Position numbers and translations under genes: made by a program
In this document: positions 8,192 to 16,120 of the stretch, one piece after another
How the letters are laid out: each line of letters begins with the position of its first letter
Position numbering within the stretch: position 1 is the first letter of the stretch
DNA from: Pseudonocardia alaniniphila
GTDB lineage: Bacteria > Actinomycetota > Actinomycetes > Mycobacteriales > Pseudonocardiaceae
Assembly: GCF_022524485.1 (NCBI RefSeq)
Contig: NZ_JAKXMK010000043.1
Coordinates: 1 to 64,000 of the forward strand
Length of the DNA stretch: 64,000 bases
Direction of reading: 5' to 3'
The notes under the pieces: model-generated
Seen by the model: only the letters and a program-made list of their open reading frames with translations
What the model was told of the DNA's origin: nothing
Databases searched by the model: none

Positions 8192-9142
8192 TCAGATGGC
8201 CTTCGTCATGCGGAAGAACCGCTCCGCGCCCGGGTGCAACGGCACCGGCTGGGTGCCGATGGCGGCGCGGGGATCGATGGTGAGAGCCGCCGGGCTCGCC
8301 ACGGCAAGGGCCGGCTGCGCCTCGAACAGCCCTCTCACCAGCGCGTTCGCCAGATCGTCCGGCATCGCGGCGGCCACCAGCAGGAAGTTGCGCACGAGCA
8401 GCGTGGTGACGGGCGCCGGGATGCCGTAGGTCGCGGCCGGGACGGTGCCGGGCGCGTACGCGGGGAAGGCCTCGCGCACCTGCGTGACCACGTCCTCGAG
8501 GTCGAGCAGCCGGATCGGCAGGGCCTGCGAGAGCCGGCTGATCCCGTCGGTGGGCACCCCACCCGACCAGAAGAACGCGTCGATCGCACCGCTCTCCAGC
8601 GCGGCCACCGACTCGTTGATCCCGAGCTGCTCGGCCTGCAGGTCCGTGTCCGGGTTCAGCCCGGCCACGCCCAGGAGCCGCGTGGCGATCACGTAGACGC
8701 CCGAGTCGCGGGCGCCGAGCGAGACCTTGGCTCCCCGCAGGCCTGCGAGTGTGGTGGCCGGTGAGTCGGCCCTGACCACGACGTGCACGACGTCGTCGTA
8801 GATCCGGGCGAGCGCCCGCGGGGCGCGCGGATCACCGGGCGCGGACCGTTCCAGCTGGTCGGCGGCCGTGTCCACCTGGCTGAAGATCACGTCGGCCGCC
8901 CCCGCCGCGAGGAGCCGCAGGTTGTCCACCGAACCGGCCGTCGAGAGCACAGCGGGCCGGGTCTCGAACCCCAGCTTCTGCTGCCAGGCGTCCGCGAGTG
9001 CGTTGCCGAGCGCGAAGTAGACGCCCTGGGTGCCGCCCGTGGCGAGGGTCAGCCGCGTACCGGCGTAGGGCGACGAGCAGCCGGGAAGCGTGCTGAGCAG
9101 GCCGAGAGCGCCGAGCCAGCGCAGCACGGAACGCCGGTCCAC
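8192..9142 (-). CDS. TAXI-family TRAP transporter solute-binding lipoprotein
   Basis: This is an extracytoplasmic binding protein of the TAXI type (316 residues). The N terminus combines a twin-Arg-like start (DRRSVLRWLG) with a lipobox (STLPGC), so it is probably a Tat-exported lipoprotein. The mature part shows the family hallmarks: LTLATGGTQGVYFALGNAL, VDNLRLLAAGAADVIFSQVDTA and SLGARDSGVYVIATRLL. TAXI proteins often bind dicarboxylates or glutamate/glutamine. No TRAP membrane components (DctQM fusion) lie in the window, so it may act as an orphan sensor or load a distant permease. Its convergence with the kinase gene, with only 16 bp between, fits a sensory accessory role. The GTG start at 9142 is chosen; 9160 is an alternative. 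Confidence 0.85.
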   Translation of the reverse strand: MDRRSVLRWLGALGLLSTLPGCSSPYAGTRLTLATGGTQGVYFALGNALADAWQQKLGFETRPAVLSTAGSVDNLRLLAAGAADVIFSQVDTAADQLERSAPGDPRAPRALARIYDDVVHVVVRADSPATTLAGLRGAKVSLGARDSGVYVIATRLLGVAGLNPDTDLQAEQLGINESVAALESGAIDAFFWSGGVPTDGISRLSQALPIRLLDLEDVVTQVREAFPAYAPGTVPAATYGIPAPVTTLLVRNFLLVAAAMPDDLANALVRGLFEAQPALAVASPAALTIDPRAAIGTQPVPLHPGAERFFRMTKAI

Positions 9143-9223
9143 CTCACGCCCCCCCGCCACGGGGGCATCCTGCCGTGCCCGGCCGATGCGGTCGACCGCC
9201 CGGCGGCGGCCTACCCTCAATCT

Positions 9224-10699
9224 GTGAGCCGTAGCTACGCCATCCGCACATACGGGTGCCAGATGAACGTGCACGACTCCGAGCGGATGGCCGGGCTGCT
9301 CGAGGCGGCGGGGTACAGGAAGTCCGACTCGGACGAGGCCGACGTCGTCGTGTTCAACACCTGCGCCGTCCGCGAGAACGCCGACAACCGGCTCTACGGC
9401 AACCTCGGCCACCTCCGTCCGGTGAAGGACGCCCGGCCCGGCATGCAGATCGCGGTCGGCGGCTGCCTCGCGCAGAAGGACCGCGCCGAGATCGTCCGGC
9501 GTGCTCCCTGGGTCGACGTCGTGTTCGGCACGCACAACGTGCACGCCCTGCCCGTCCTGCTGGAGCGGGCGCGGCACAACGCCGTCGCCCAGGTCGAGAT
9601 CGCCGAGTCGCTCGAGGTCTTCCCGTCCACGCTGCCGAGCAGGCGGGAGTCCACCTATGCCGGATGGGTGTCGATCTCGGTCGGCTGCAACAACACGTGC
9701 ACGTTCTGCATCGTCCCGTCGCTGCGGGGCAAGGAGAAGGACCGCAGGCCGGGCGACGTGCTGGCCGAGGTCTCCGCGCTCGCGGCCGACGGCGTGCTCG
9801 AGGTGACTCTGCTCGGACAGAACGTCAACTCCTACGGAGCCGAGTTCGGCGACCGGGGCGCCTTCGCGAAGCTGTTGCGGGCCTGCGGCGACGTCGACGG
9901 CCTCGAACGGGTGCGGTTCACCTCCCCGCACCCCCGCGACTTCACGTCCGACGTGATCGCCGCGATGGCCGAGACGCCCAACGTGTGCCCGCAGCTGCAC
10001 ATGCCCCTGCAGTCCGGCTCCGACGACGTGCTGCGACGGATGCGCCGCTCGTACCGGTCGGCGCGCTACCTGTCGATCATCGACGAGGTGCGCGCCGCCA
10101 TCCCGCATGCGGCGATCAGCACCGACATCATCGTCGGGTTCCCCGGCGAGACCGACGCCGACTTCGAGGCCACCCTCGACGTCGTTCGCGCTGCCGGGTT
10201 CGCGGGCGCCTTCACCTTCCAGTACTCGCCCCGGCCCGGCACACCCGCCGCCACGCTGCCCGACCAGCTGCCCAAGGCCGTCGTGCAGGAGCGGTACGAG
10301 CGGCTCGTCGCCGTGCAGGAGGAGATCTCCTGGGCGGCCAACCGGGCGTTCGAGGGCCAGGTCGTCGAGGTCCTGGTGGCCAAGGGTGAGGGACGCAAGG
10401 ACGGCGTGACCCGCCGGATGAGCGGGCGCGCCCGTGACGGGCGGCTCGTGCACTTCGCCCCCGGAGAGGCGGGTCCCGCCGCGATCCGGCCCGGCGACGT
10501 CGTCGAGGTCGCCGTCGGCTACGGGGCACCGCACCACCTGGTGGCCGATGGTCCTGTGCTGTCCCACCGGCGCACGCGTGCCGGTGATGCGCACGAGGCG
10601 GGCACCCGGCCCGGCGGTGCCCCCACCACACTCGGCCTGCCGGTCTTCGGCGCCCCGGAACCGGTGGCGGCCGCACCCGGATGCGGTACCCGCACGTGA
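9224..10699 (+). CDS. miaB: tRNA-2-methylthio-N6-dimethylallyladenosine synthase MiaB
   Basis: This radical-SAM enzyme methylthiolates i6A37 in tRNAs reading UNN codons (491 residues). The N-terminal UPF0004 domain carries the auxiliary cluster cysteines (YGCQMNVHDSERM, NTCAVRENAD, GGCLAQKD). The radical SAM motif is CNNTCTFC in SVGCNNTCTFCIVPSLRG. A TRAM domain (about 375-445) follows EVLVAKGEGRKDG. The substrate-modifying partner MiaA is encoded 3.5 kb downstream. A longer reading frame exists upstream, but homology begins at the GTG at 9224 (MSRSYAIRTYGCQ). The C-terminal ~45 residues are a low-complexity extension beyond the TRAM domain. Confidence 0.95.
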   Translation: MSRSYAIRTYGCQMNVHDSERMAGLLEAAGYRKSDSDEADVVVFNTCAVRENADNRLYGNLGHLRPVKDARPGMQIAVGGCLAQKDRAEIVRRAPWVDVVFGTHNVHALPVLLERARHNAVAQVEIAESLEVFPSTLPSRRESTYAGWVSISVGCNNTCTFCIVPSLRGKEKDRRPGDVLAEVSALAADGVLEVTLLGQNVNSYGAEFGDRGAFAKLLRACGDVDGLERVRFTSPHPRDFTSDVIAAMAETPNVCPQLHMPLQSGSDDVLRRMRRSYRSARYLSIIDEVRAAIPHAAISTDIIVGFPGETDADFEATLDVVRAAGFAGAFTFQYSPRPGTPAATLPDQLPKAVVQERYERLVAVQEEISWAANRAFEGQVVEVLVAKGEGRKDGVTRRMSGRARDGRLVHFAPGEAGPAAIRPGDVVEVAVGYGAPHHLVADGPVLSHRRTRAGDAHEAGTRPGGAPTTLGLPVFGAPEPVAAAPGCGTRT

Positions 10700-10752
10700 A
10701 CGACGCACGAGCTGATCGGGCGCGGCCATCGAGCGGTGAGGGAGGAAGAGCG

Positions 10753-11226
10753 ATGAACGAGCGGAAGGTCCCCGACGAGCTGGCGGCCCTCGACCAGGAG
10801 CTGGACCGGGCGGGCAGGCGCATCGAGCGTCAGATCGACCCCGGCCCCACCGCGCTGGCGGTGTCGATCGCGATACTCGTGCTGATCGGGGCGCTGATGC
10901 TGCCGTGGACCGGCTCGATCCGCGGGTGGGAGGTGTTCGCCGGCCTCGAGCCCCGGCTCGGGGTGCTGCCGCGCCTGTTCACCTACACCTCGCTCGGCTT
11001 CGGCCTGGTCGTCTCATCACTGGCGCTCGCCACCCGGTGGTGGGGACTGGCCTGGCTGGCCGCGGTGGGCTGCGGGATCTCCGTGGTCACCGGGGTGTGG
11101 GCGATCTGGTCCCGCCAGGTCGGGGCGCCGGTGGGCGCCACCGGGCCCGGCGTGGGGCTCGTGCTGGCTGTGCTCGCCGTGGTGACGCTCACCGTGTGCT
11201 GGGTGCGGATCGCCGGACGTCGCTGA
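10753..11226 (+). CDS. Conserved actinobacterial membrane protein (Rv2732c-like)
   Basis: Function unknown. The 157-residue product has a charged N-terminal helix (LAALDQELDRAGRRIERQI) followed by four hydrophobic segments (ALAVSIAILVLIGALML, YTSLGFGLVVSSLAL, LAWLAAVGCGISVVTGVWAIW, GLVLAVLAVVTLTV). Position directly after miaB matches M. tuberculosis Rv2732c, a membrane protein of unknown role. A good ribosome site (GGAGGAAGAG) precedes the ATG at 10753. It converges with the DUF349 gene. Confidence 0.8.
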   Translation: MNERKVPDELAALDQELDRAGRRIERQIDPGPTALAVSIAILVLIGALMLPWTGSIRGWEVFAGLEPRLGVLPRLFTYTSLGFGLVVSSLALATRWWGLAWLAAVGCGISVVTGVWAIWSRQVGAPVGATGPGVGLVLAVLAVVTLTVCWVRIAGRR

Positions 11227-11245
11227 CCCACCGGCAGGCCCGGTG

Positions 11246-11272
11246 GCCCGGGGAGCGCACGGCCCCCCGGGC
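11246..11272. terminator. Bidirectional terminator hairpin
   Basis: An 8-bp G/C stem (11246-11253 with 11265-11272) with an 11-nt loop fills the 51-bp gap between the convergent membrane-protein and DUF349 genes. It could serve both transcripts. Confidence 0.5.
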
Positions 11273-11277
11273 GTCCG

Positions 11278-13299
11278 TCAGCGCTGCCGCACCGCCTGCT
11301 CCGCGGTGGTGAGCCATTCGCGCCACTGCTCGGCCTGGCTCCGGGCCTGCTCGGCGCGCCGGGCGTCGCCGGCCGCCTGGGCCTTCTCCGCCTGCGCCTC
11401 GAACTGAGCCACCCGCTCGCGGAACTGCGCCACACGTGCCTCGGCCTCGGGGTCGGTGCGCCGCCACTGCCGCTCGGCGGCATCGCGCACCCTCTCCTCG
11501 ACGGCCCGCAGGCCCGCCTCGAGCGGCCGGATGTCGTCGCGCGGAACCTTGCCGATCTCCTCCCAGCGCTCCTGGATGCGGCGCAGGGCGGCGCGGGCTC
11601 CACCCGGATCCGACACGTCGATCTTCTCGGCCTCGGCGAGCAGGGCCCGCTTCGCCTCCGCGTTGGCGGAGAACTCGGCATCCCGCTCGGCGAAGGTGCC
11701 GGACCGGCGTGCGAAGAACGAGTCCTGCGCGGTGCGGAACCGCTGCCACAGCGCGTCGTCGGCGTCCTTCTGGGCGCGGCCTGCGGCCTTCCACTCGGCC
11801 ATGAGGTCGCGGAAGCGGGCCGCGGTGGGCCCCCAGTCGTCGGAGTCGCTGAGCTTCTCCGCCTCGACGACCAGCTCCTCCTTGCGAGCCTTCGCCGACG
11901 CGCGCTGGCGGTCGAGGTCGGCGAAGTGCGAGCCGCGGCGACGGTTGAACGACTCGCGGGCCTTCGAGAACCGCTTCCACAGCTGCTCGTCGGTCTTGCG
12001 GTCGATGCCGCGGATCGAGCGCCACTCGTCGAGGATCGCCTTGAACCGGTCGCCGGCCTGCTTCCACTGCGTGGCCTCGGCGGCGAGCGTCTCGGCCTCC
12101 GCGGCGAGCTCCTCCTTGCGAGCCACGGCGGCGGCACGCTGGGCGTCGCGGGCGGACCGGGCCGCGGTCACGGCCTCCTCGGCCTGTGCCATCAGCTCGT
12201 CGAGCCGGTCGCGCAGCCCCACCAGGTCGCCGACCACGGTGGCCTCGTCCAGCCCGTCGCGCAGCGTCTTGGCGCTGCTCAGCGCGTGCTTCGGATCGCC
12301 ACCTCCGGCGGCGAGGCGGGCCGCGAGCAGCTCCGTCTCGGTGAGCAGGTCGTCGAACCGGCGGGCGAAATGGGCGAGCCCCTCCTCGGGCGCCCCGGCC
12401 TGCCAGGACCCGACGACCCGTTCCCCGTCGGGCGTGCGGACGTAGATGGTGCCCTCCGCGTCCACCCGGCCCCAGCGGCCCGGATCGACGCTCGCACTGG
12501 CGACGGGGGAGGGCTGGGCGACCGGCACCGGCGCGTCCGTGGCTGTGCCGCTCGCAGCCGCCGGTGAGACGACCGGTTGCGGGTGCGGCGCGTTTGCGAC
12601 GTCGGTAGGGCTCGGGTGCGGCGCGTTGGCGACGTCGGCCGGGCTCGGGTGCGGCGCGTTCGCGACGTCGGCCGGGCTCGGGTGCGCTGCGCCGGCGACC
12701 GTGGCCGGGCTGGGCCGCGGCGGGGCGGGCGTCGCGGCCGGGCCCGGGCGAGGCGGCGCGGGCCGGGGCTGCTCCGGAGCGGCGGGCGCCGGAGTTGCCG
12801 TCGGCTCGGACGCAGGCGTGGGGTCCTGTGCGGCTGCCGGTGTGTCCGTCTGCTCGGCCGCTGCCTCGGCGCCGGCTTCGGCCGGGGCGGGAGTCGCCTC
12901 GGTCGCCGGGGTGGCCGTCGGTTCGGGCGCAGGCGTGGAGACCGGCTCGGTTGCGGGAGCCGGTTCGGCCGGGGGCGTGGCTGCTGCCTCGACGCCGGCT
13001 CCCGGTTCGGCCCCGGCGCCTGAGCCGCGACCCTGCCCGAACTCCAGCGGCGATGGCCGTGCCGCCTGGGGCTGGGCTGCCGGGGGTTGGGCGGCTGGGG
13101 TCTGCGTGGCCGGGGATTGTGCGGCCGGGGTCTCGACGGCGTCAGCGCCGGTTGGATCAGCGTCCGCATCACCTGCCGGAACCGACTGCTCCTGGGCCGC
13201 CGGCTGCGCCGCTGCCGCCTGCTCGACCTCGGTGGTGGGCCCGGTGGCCTCGCCCTCTGTGGCCGTGTGTGGCGTTTCCGTCCCCTGCTGCTCCGACAC
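11278..13299 (-). CDS. DUF349 repeat protein with Ala/Pro-rich N terminus
   Basis: This is a 673-residue protein of the actinobacterial DUF349 family (Rv2731 position). The N-terminal ~300 residues are low-complexity Ala/Pro/Thr/Glu with 11-residue tandem repeats. The remainder is helical and carries repeated DUF349 units (WKQAGDRFKAILDEWRSI, FRDLMAEWKAAGRAQKDADD, IQERWEEIGKVPRDDIRPLE), ending in a predicted coiled coil (FRERVAQFEAQAEKAQAAG). The GTG start at 13299 is chosen over the longer frame because AAGGAGG lies 6 nt upstream. The molecular role is unknown; a cytoplasmic RNA/ribosome-linked role has been suggested for the family but cannot be shown here. Confidence 0.85.
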   Translation of the reverse strand: MSEQQGTETPHTATEGEATGPTTEVEQAAAAQPAAQEQSVPAGDADADPTGADAVETPAAQSPATQTPAAQPPAAQPQAARPSPLEFGQGRGSGAGAEPGAGVEAAATPPAEPAPATEPVSTPAPEPTATPATEATPAPAEAGAEAAAEQTDTPAAAQDPTPASEPTATPAPAAPEQPRPAPPRPGPAATPAPPRPSPATVAGAAHPSPADVANAPHPSPADVANAPHPSPTDVANAPHPQPVVSPAAASGTATDAPVPVAQPSPVASASVDPGRWGRVDAEGTIYVRTPDGERVVGSWQAGAPEEGLAHFARRFDDLLTETELLAARLAAGGGDPKHALSSAKTLRDGLDEATVVGDLVGLRDRLDELMAQAEEAVTAARSARDAQRAAAVARKEELAAEAETLAAEATQWKQAGDRFKAILDEWRSIRGIDRKTDEQLWKRFSKARESFNRRRGSHFADLDRQRASAKARKEELVVEAEKLSDSDDWGPTAARFRDLMAEWKAAGRAQKDADDALWQRFRTAQDSFFARRSGTFAERDAEFSANAEAKRALLAEAEKIDVSDPGGARAALRRIQERWEEIGKVPRDDIRPLEAGLRAVEERVRDAAERQWRRTDPEAEARVAQFRERVAQFEAQAEKAQAAGDARRAEQARSQAEQWREWLTTAEQAVRQR
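12575..12706 (-). repeat. 33-bp tandem repeats within the DUF349 gene
   Basis: Four head-to-tail 33-bp units (12575-12607, 12608-12640, 12641-12673, 12674-12706) encode the 11-residue unit HPSPADVANAP, with the outer copies diverged. The two central copies differ at only a couple of bases, suggesting recent duplication. The repeats lie in the disordered Pro/Ala-rich N-terminal half. Confidence 0.85.
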
Positions 13300-13529
13300 C
13301 GTCGTCCTCCTTGCTTCGGCCCGCCGCGGACGGCGGGCGCCCCGCCCGTGGGCGGAGCCGTGCACAGCGACCGTTCCCGGTCCTCGTGACCGCTGGTCGT
13401 CCCGCGATTGAAACAGTTCGGCGGGCCGACCGGAACAACCCGCGCGGGCGCTGCGCAGCCAGCGGCCTGTACCAATCGGCGAGTCGCGCCCGAACGTGCT
13501 GGTCGAGAACTGCAGCCTAGGCTTCGACC

Positions 13530-14258
13530 GTGCTGTCGTTGGTCGCCGTCGTGCCCGAACCGCCCCTGCTCGTTCCCGAGCTGGCGACGGGTGCGGCAGC
13601 CGAGACAGCAGAGCTACGGGCGGCGTGCGTCGGCGCGGCCGTGTGTCTGGGGGCGGCCTCGCAGCGGTGGATCGTGGTGGGCGCCGATGCGGGTGGCAGG
13701 CGCACCATCAGGCCGCCTGCCCGCGGCAGCTTCGCCGGCTTCGGAGTCGACGTCACGGTGCAGCTCGATCCCGCCTCGGCCGCTGCGCCGATCGACCCCG
13801 AGCTCCCGCTGCCGCTGCTGATCGCCGGATGGATGGCGGCGGCCGCGGGCGTCCCGGCCGGCATCCGGGGTGAGCTCGTCGCTCCCGGCGAAACCCCGGC
13901 CTCGTGTGCGGCGCTCGGTGCCGCGCTCGCCGCCGAGGCCGTGGCCGACCCGGAGCCGGTCGGCCTGCTCGTCGTCGGGGACGGCGCCGCGACCCACAGC
14001 GAAAGGCTCCCCGGCCTGCTCGACGAGCGCGCGGGTCCGTTCGACGCGGCCGTCGCGGCGGCCCTGCGGGACGCCGACACCGACGTGCTGGCCCACCTCG
14101 ACGCCGGACTCGCCACCGCGCTGCTCGCCGCGGGTCGCGCGCCGTGGCAGGTGCTCGCCGCCGCGGCCGCCGGAGGCCGGTGGCGTGGGGAGCTGTTGCA
14201 CTCGTCGATCCCGTACGGCGTGGCCTACCACGTGGCGGTCTGGGCGCCGTTGCGGTGA
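13530..14258 (+). CDS. LigB/class III extradiol dioxygenase-like protein (Rv2728c position)
   Basis: This is a 242-residue protein that begins LSLVAVVPEPPLLVPEL, the typical start of class III extradiol ring-cleavage dioxygenase-like (LigB/MEMO superfamily) proteins, in which the early Pro-Pro-Leu segment and later Gly-Asp-Gly (VVGDGAATHSE) are landmarks. Compared with true dioxygenases the metal-ligand His pattern is weak, so catalysis is uncertain. Its last bases overlap the miaA start (GTGA), and it occupies the same place as Rv2728c, next to miaA. The function in tRNA or diaminopimelate metabolism, if any, is unknown. Confidence 0.7.
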   Translation: MLSLVAVVPEPPLLVPELATGAAAETAELRAACVGAAVCLGAASQRWIVVGADAGGRRTIRPPARGSFAGFGVDVTVQLDPASAAAPIDPELPLPLLIAGWMAAAAGVPAGIRGELVAPGETPASCAALGAALAAEAVADPEPVGLLVVGDGAATHSERLPGLLDERAGPFDAAVAAALRDADTDVLAHLDAGLATALLAAGRAPWQVLAAAAAGGRWRGELLHSSIPYGVAYHVAVWAPLR

Positions 14259-15175
14259 ACGCGCCACCACTGGTCGCCGTCGTCGGGCCGACGGCGACGG
14301 GCAAGTCCGACCTGGGCCTCGCGCTGGCGGCCGAGCTGGGTGGTGAGGTCGTCAACGCCGACGCCATGCAGCTCTACCGCGGCCTCGACATCGGCACCGC
14401 GAAGCTCTCACCGGCCGAACGCGCCGGCATCCCGCACCACCTGATCGACGTCCTCGACGTCACGCAGGTCGCGTCCGTCGCGGCCTACCAGCGCGCGGCG
14501 CGGGAGGTGGTGGAGCGACTTCGCGCGGCCGGCCGCACCGCGGTGCTCGTCGGCGGCTCCGGCCTGTACGTGCAGGCCGTCGTCGACGAGCTGGAGTTCC
14601 CCGGCACCGATCCGGAGCTGCGCGCGGCGCTTTCGGCCGAGCTGGACGAGCGCGGGCCCGAGGCGATGCACGCCCGGCTCGCCGAGGTCGACCCGGAGGC
14701 GGCCGCGGTCGTGCTGCCCACGAACGGCAGGCGGATCGTGCGGGCCCTGGAGGTGATCGCCCTGACCGGCCGCCCGTTCCCGGCGCGGCTGCCCGCAGGC
14801 GGTGCGCCCCGCTACGGCGCGGTGATGCTCGGGGTGGAACGCGACACCGCCGACCTCGACGCCCGCGTCGCACGCAGGGTCGCGCGGATGTTCGCCGCCG
14901 GGCTCGTCGACGAGACCCGCGGGCTGCTCGGCCAGGGGTTGCGTGACGGGCTCACCGCGTCACGTGCGCTGGGCTACCAGCAGGTGATCGCCGCTCTCGA
15001 CGGAGCGGGAGACCACTCCTGCGCCGCGGCGGAGACGGTTCGCGCCACCCGCAGGTTCGTGCGCCGCCAGCGCTCCTGGTTCCGTCGCGATTCCCGCATC
15101 CACTGGCTCGACGCCGCCGCCCCCGGCCTCCTCGGCCGCGCCATGGCCGTGCTGGCGGCCCAAGTAGGCTCGTGA
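14255..15175 (+). CDS. miaA: tRNA dimethylallyltransferase MiaA
   Basis: This enzyme transfers dimethylallyl from DMAPP to A37 of UNN-decoding tRNAs, giving the substrate for MiaB (306 residues). The P-loop is GPTATGKSD near the start. It is followed by VVNADAMQLYRGLDIGTAKL and the tRNA-binding catalytic region, with the C-terminal RRFVRRQRSWFRRD typical of the family. The GTG start overlaps the stop of the preceding gene by 4 bp, so translation is coupled. dapF begins 1 bp after its stop. Confidence 0.95.
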   Translation: MNAPPLVAVVGPTATGKSDLGLALAAELGGEVVNADAMQLYRGLDIGTAKLSPAERAGIPHHLIDVLDVTQVASVAAYQRAAREVVERLRAAGRTAVLVGGSGLYVQAVVDELEFPGTDPELRAALSAELDERGPEAMHARLAEVDPEAAAVVLPTNGRRIVRALEVIALTGRPFPARLPAGGAPRYGAVMLGVERDTADLDARVARRVARMFAAGLVDETRGLLGQGLRDGLTASRALGYQQVIAALDGAGDHSCAAAETVRATRRFVRRQRSWFRRDSRIHWLDAAAPGLLGRAMAVLAAQVGS

Positions 15176-15176
15176 C

Positions 15177-16055
15177 GTGCAGTTCAGCAAGGGCCACGGC
15201 ACCGAGAACGACTTCGTCGTGCTGCCCGACCCCGACGCCACCCTGGACCTCACCCCCGCCAGGGTCGCCGCGCTCTGCGACCGCCGCCGCGGCCTCGGCG
15301 CCGACGGTGTGCTGCGCGTGGTGCGCTGGGCGGCGCTGACGGACGCACCCGCTCCGGTGCCGGGCGTCGAGTGGTTCATGGACTACCGCAACGCCGACGG
15401 CACGGTCGTCGAGATGTGCGGCAACGGCGTGCGCGTCTTCGCCCGCTACCTCGCCCACGCCGGCTGGCTCAGCGGCGGCGAGACACCGGTGGGCACCCGC
15501 AGCGGCGTGCGCGTCGTCCGGATGGATCCCACGAGCCCCGACGGTGAGATCTCGGTGGACATGGGGCCCGCGATCGTCGGGGAGTCCAGCACCGCGAGCG
15601 TCGACGGCGCGTTCTTCCCCGGTGTGGCCGTGGACGTCGGCAACCCCCACCTGGCGTGCGTCACCGGCCACGACATCGCCGCGCTCGATCTCACCGTCGC
15701 CCCCGGCTACGACCGAGCGCTGTTCCCTCACGGGGTGAACGTCGAATTCGTCTCCCCGCTCGTCGCGGCCGGCGGGGGTCCCGACGGAGAGCTGACGATG
15801 CGTGTGCACGAGCGGGGTGTGGGGGAGACGCGCTCCTGCGGCACCGGCACGGTCGCCGCAGTCGTGGCCGCGCTGCGCGACACCGGCCGCCACACCGGCA
15901 CGGTCGCCGTGCACACCCTCGGCGGCCGCCTCCGGGTCACCGTCGAGGCCGCCACCACCGTGCTGCACGGACCTGCCGTTCTCGTGGCCCACGGCGAGCT
16001 GACCAGGTCATGGTGGGAGGCCGCAGGCCAGGAGCCCGCTCGGGTGAGCAGCTGA
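15177..16055 (+). CDS. dapF: Diaminopimelate epimerase DapF
   Basis: This enzyme converts LL- to meso-diaminopimelate for lysine and cell-wall peptidoglycan synthesis (292 residues, cytoplasmic, cofactor independent). Both catalytic cysteines are visible: in EMCGNGVRVFARY and in ETRSCGTGTVAAV. The N-terminal MQFSKGHGTENDFVV is diagnostic. The GTG start follows the miaA stop by 1 bp. The miaA-dapF-hflX order is conserved in actinobacteria. Confidence 0.96.
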   Translation: MQFSKGHGTENDFVVLPDPDATLDLTPARVAALCDRRRGLGADGVLRVVRWAALTDAPAPVPGVEWFMDYRNADGTVVEMCGNGVRVFARYLAHAGWLSGGETPVGTRSGVRVVRMDPTSPDGEISVDMGPAIVGESSTASVDGAFFPGVAVDVGNPHLACVTGHDIAALDLTVAPGYDRALFPHGVNVEFVSPLVAAGGGPDGELTMRVHERGVGETRSCGTGTVAAVVAALRDTGRHTGTVAVHTLGGRLRVTVEAATTVLHGPAVLVAHGELTRSWWEAAGQEPARVSS

Positions 16056-16120
16056 CCGCATCCGACACGCGATGTTCCGCGTAGAAACAAACCAGACAGC
16101 CGGGGCGTTGGCATGGGAGC

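Noticed and set aside
8783..9223. Extended N terminus of the MiaB reading frame
   Set aside because: The upstream part lies antisense to the TAXI gene, and MiaB homology begins exactly at the GTG at 9224.
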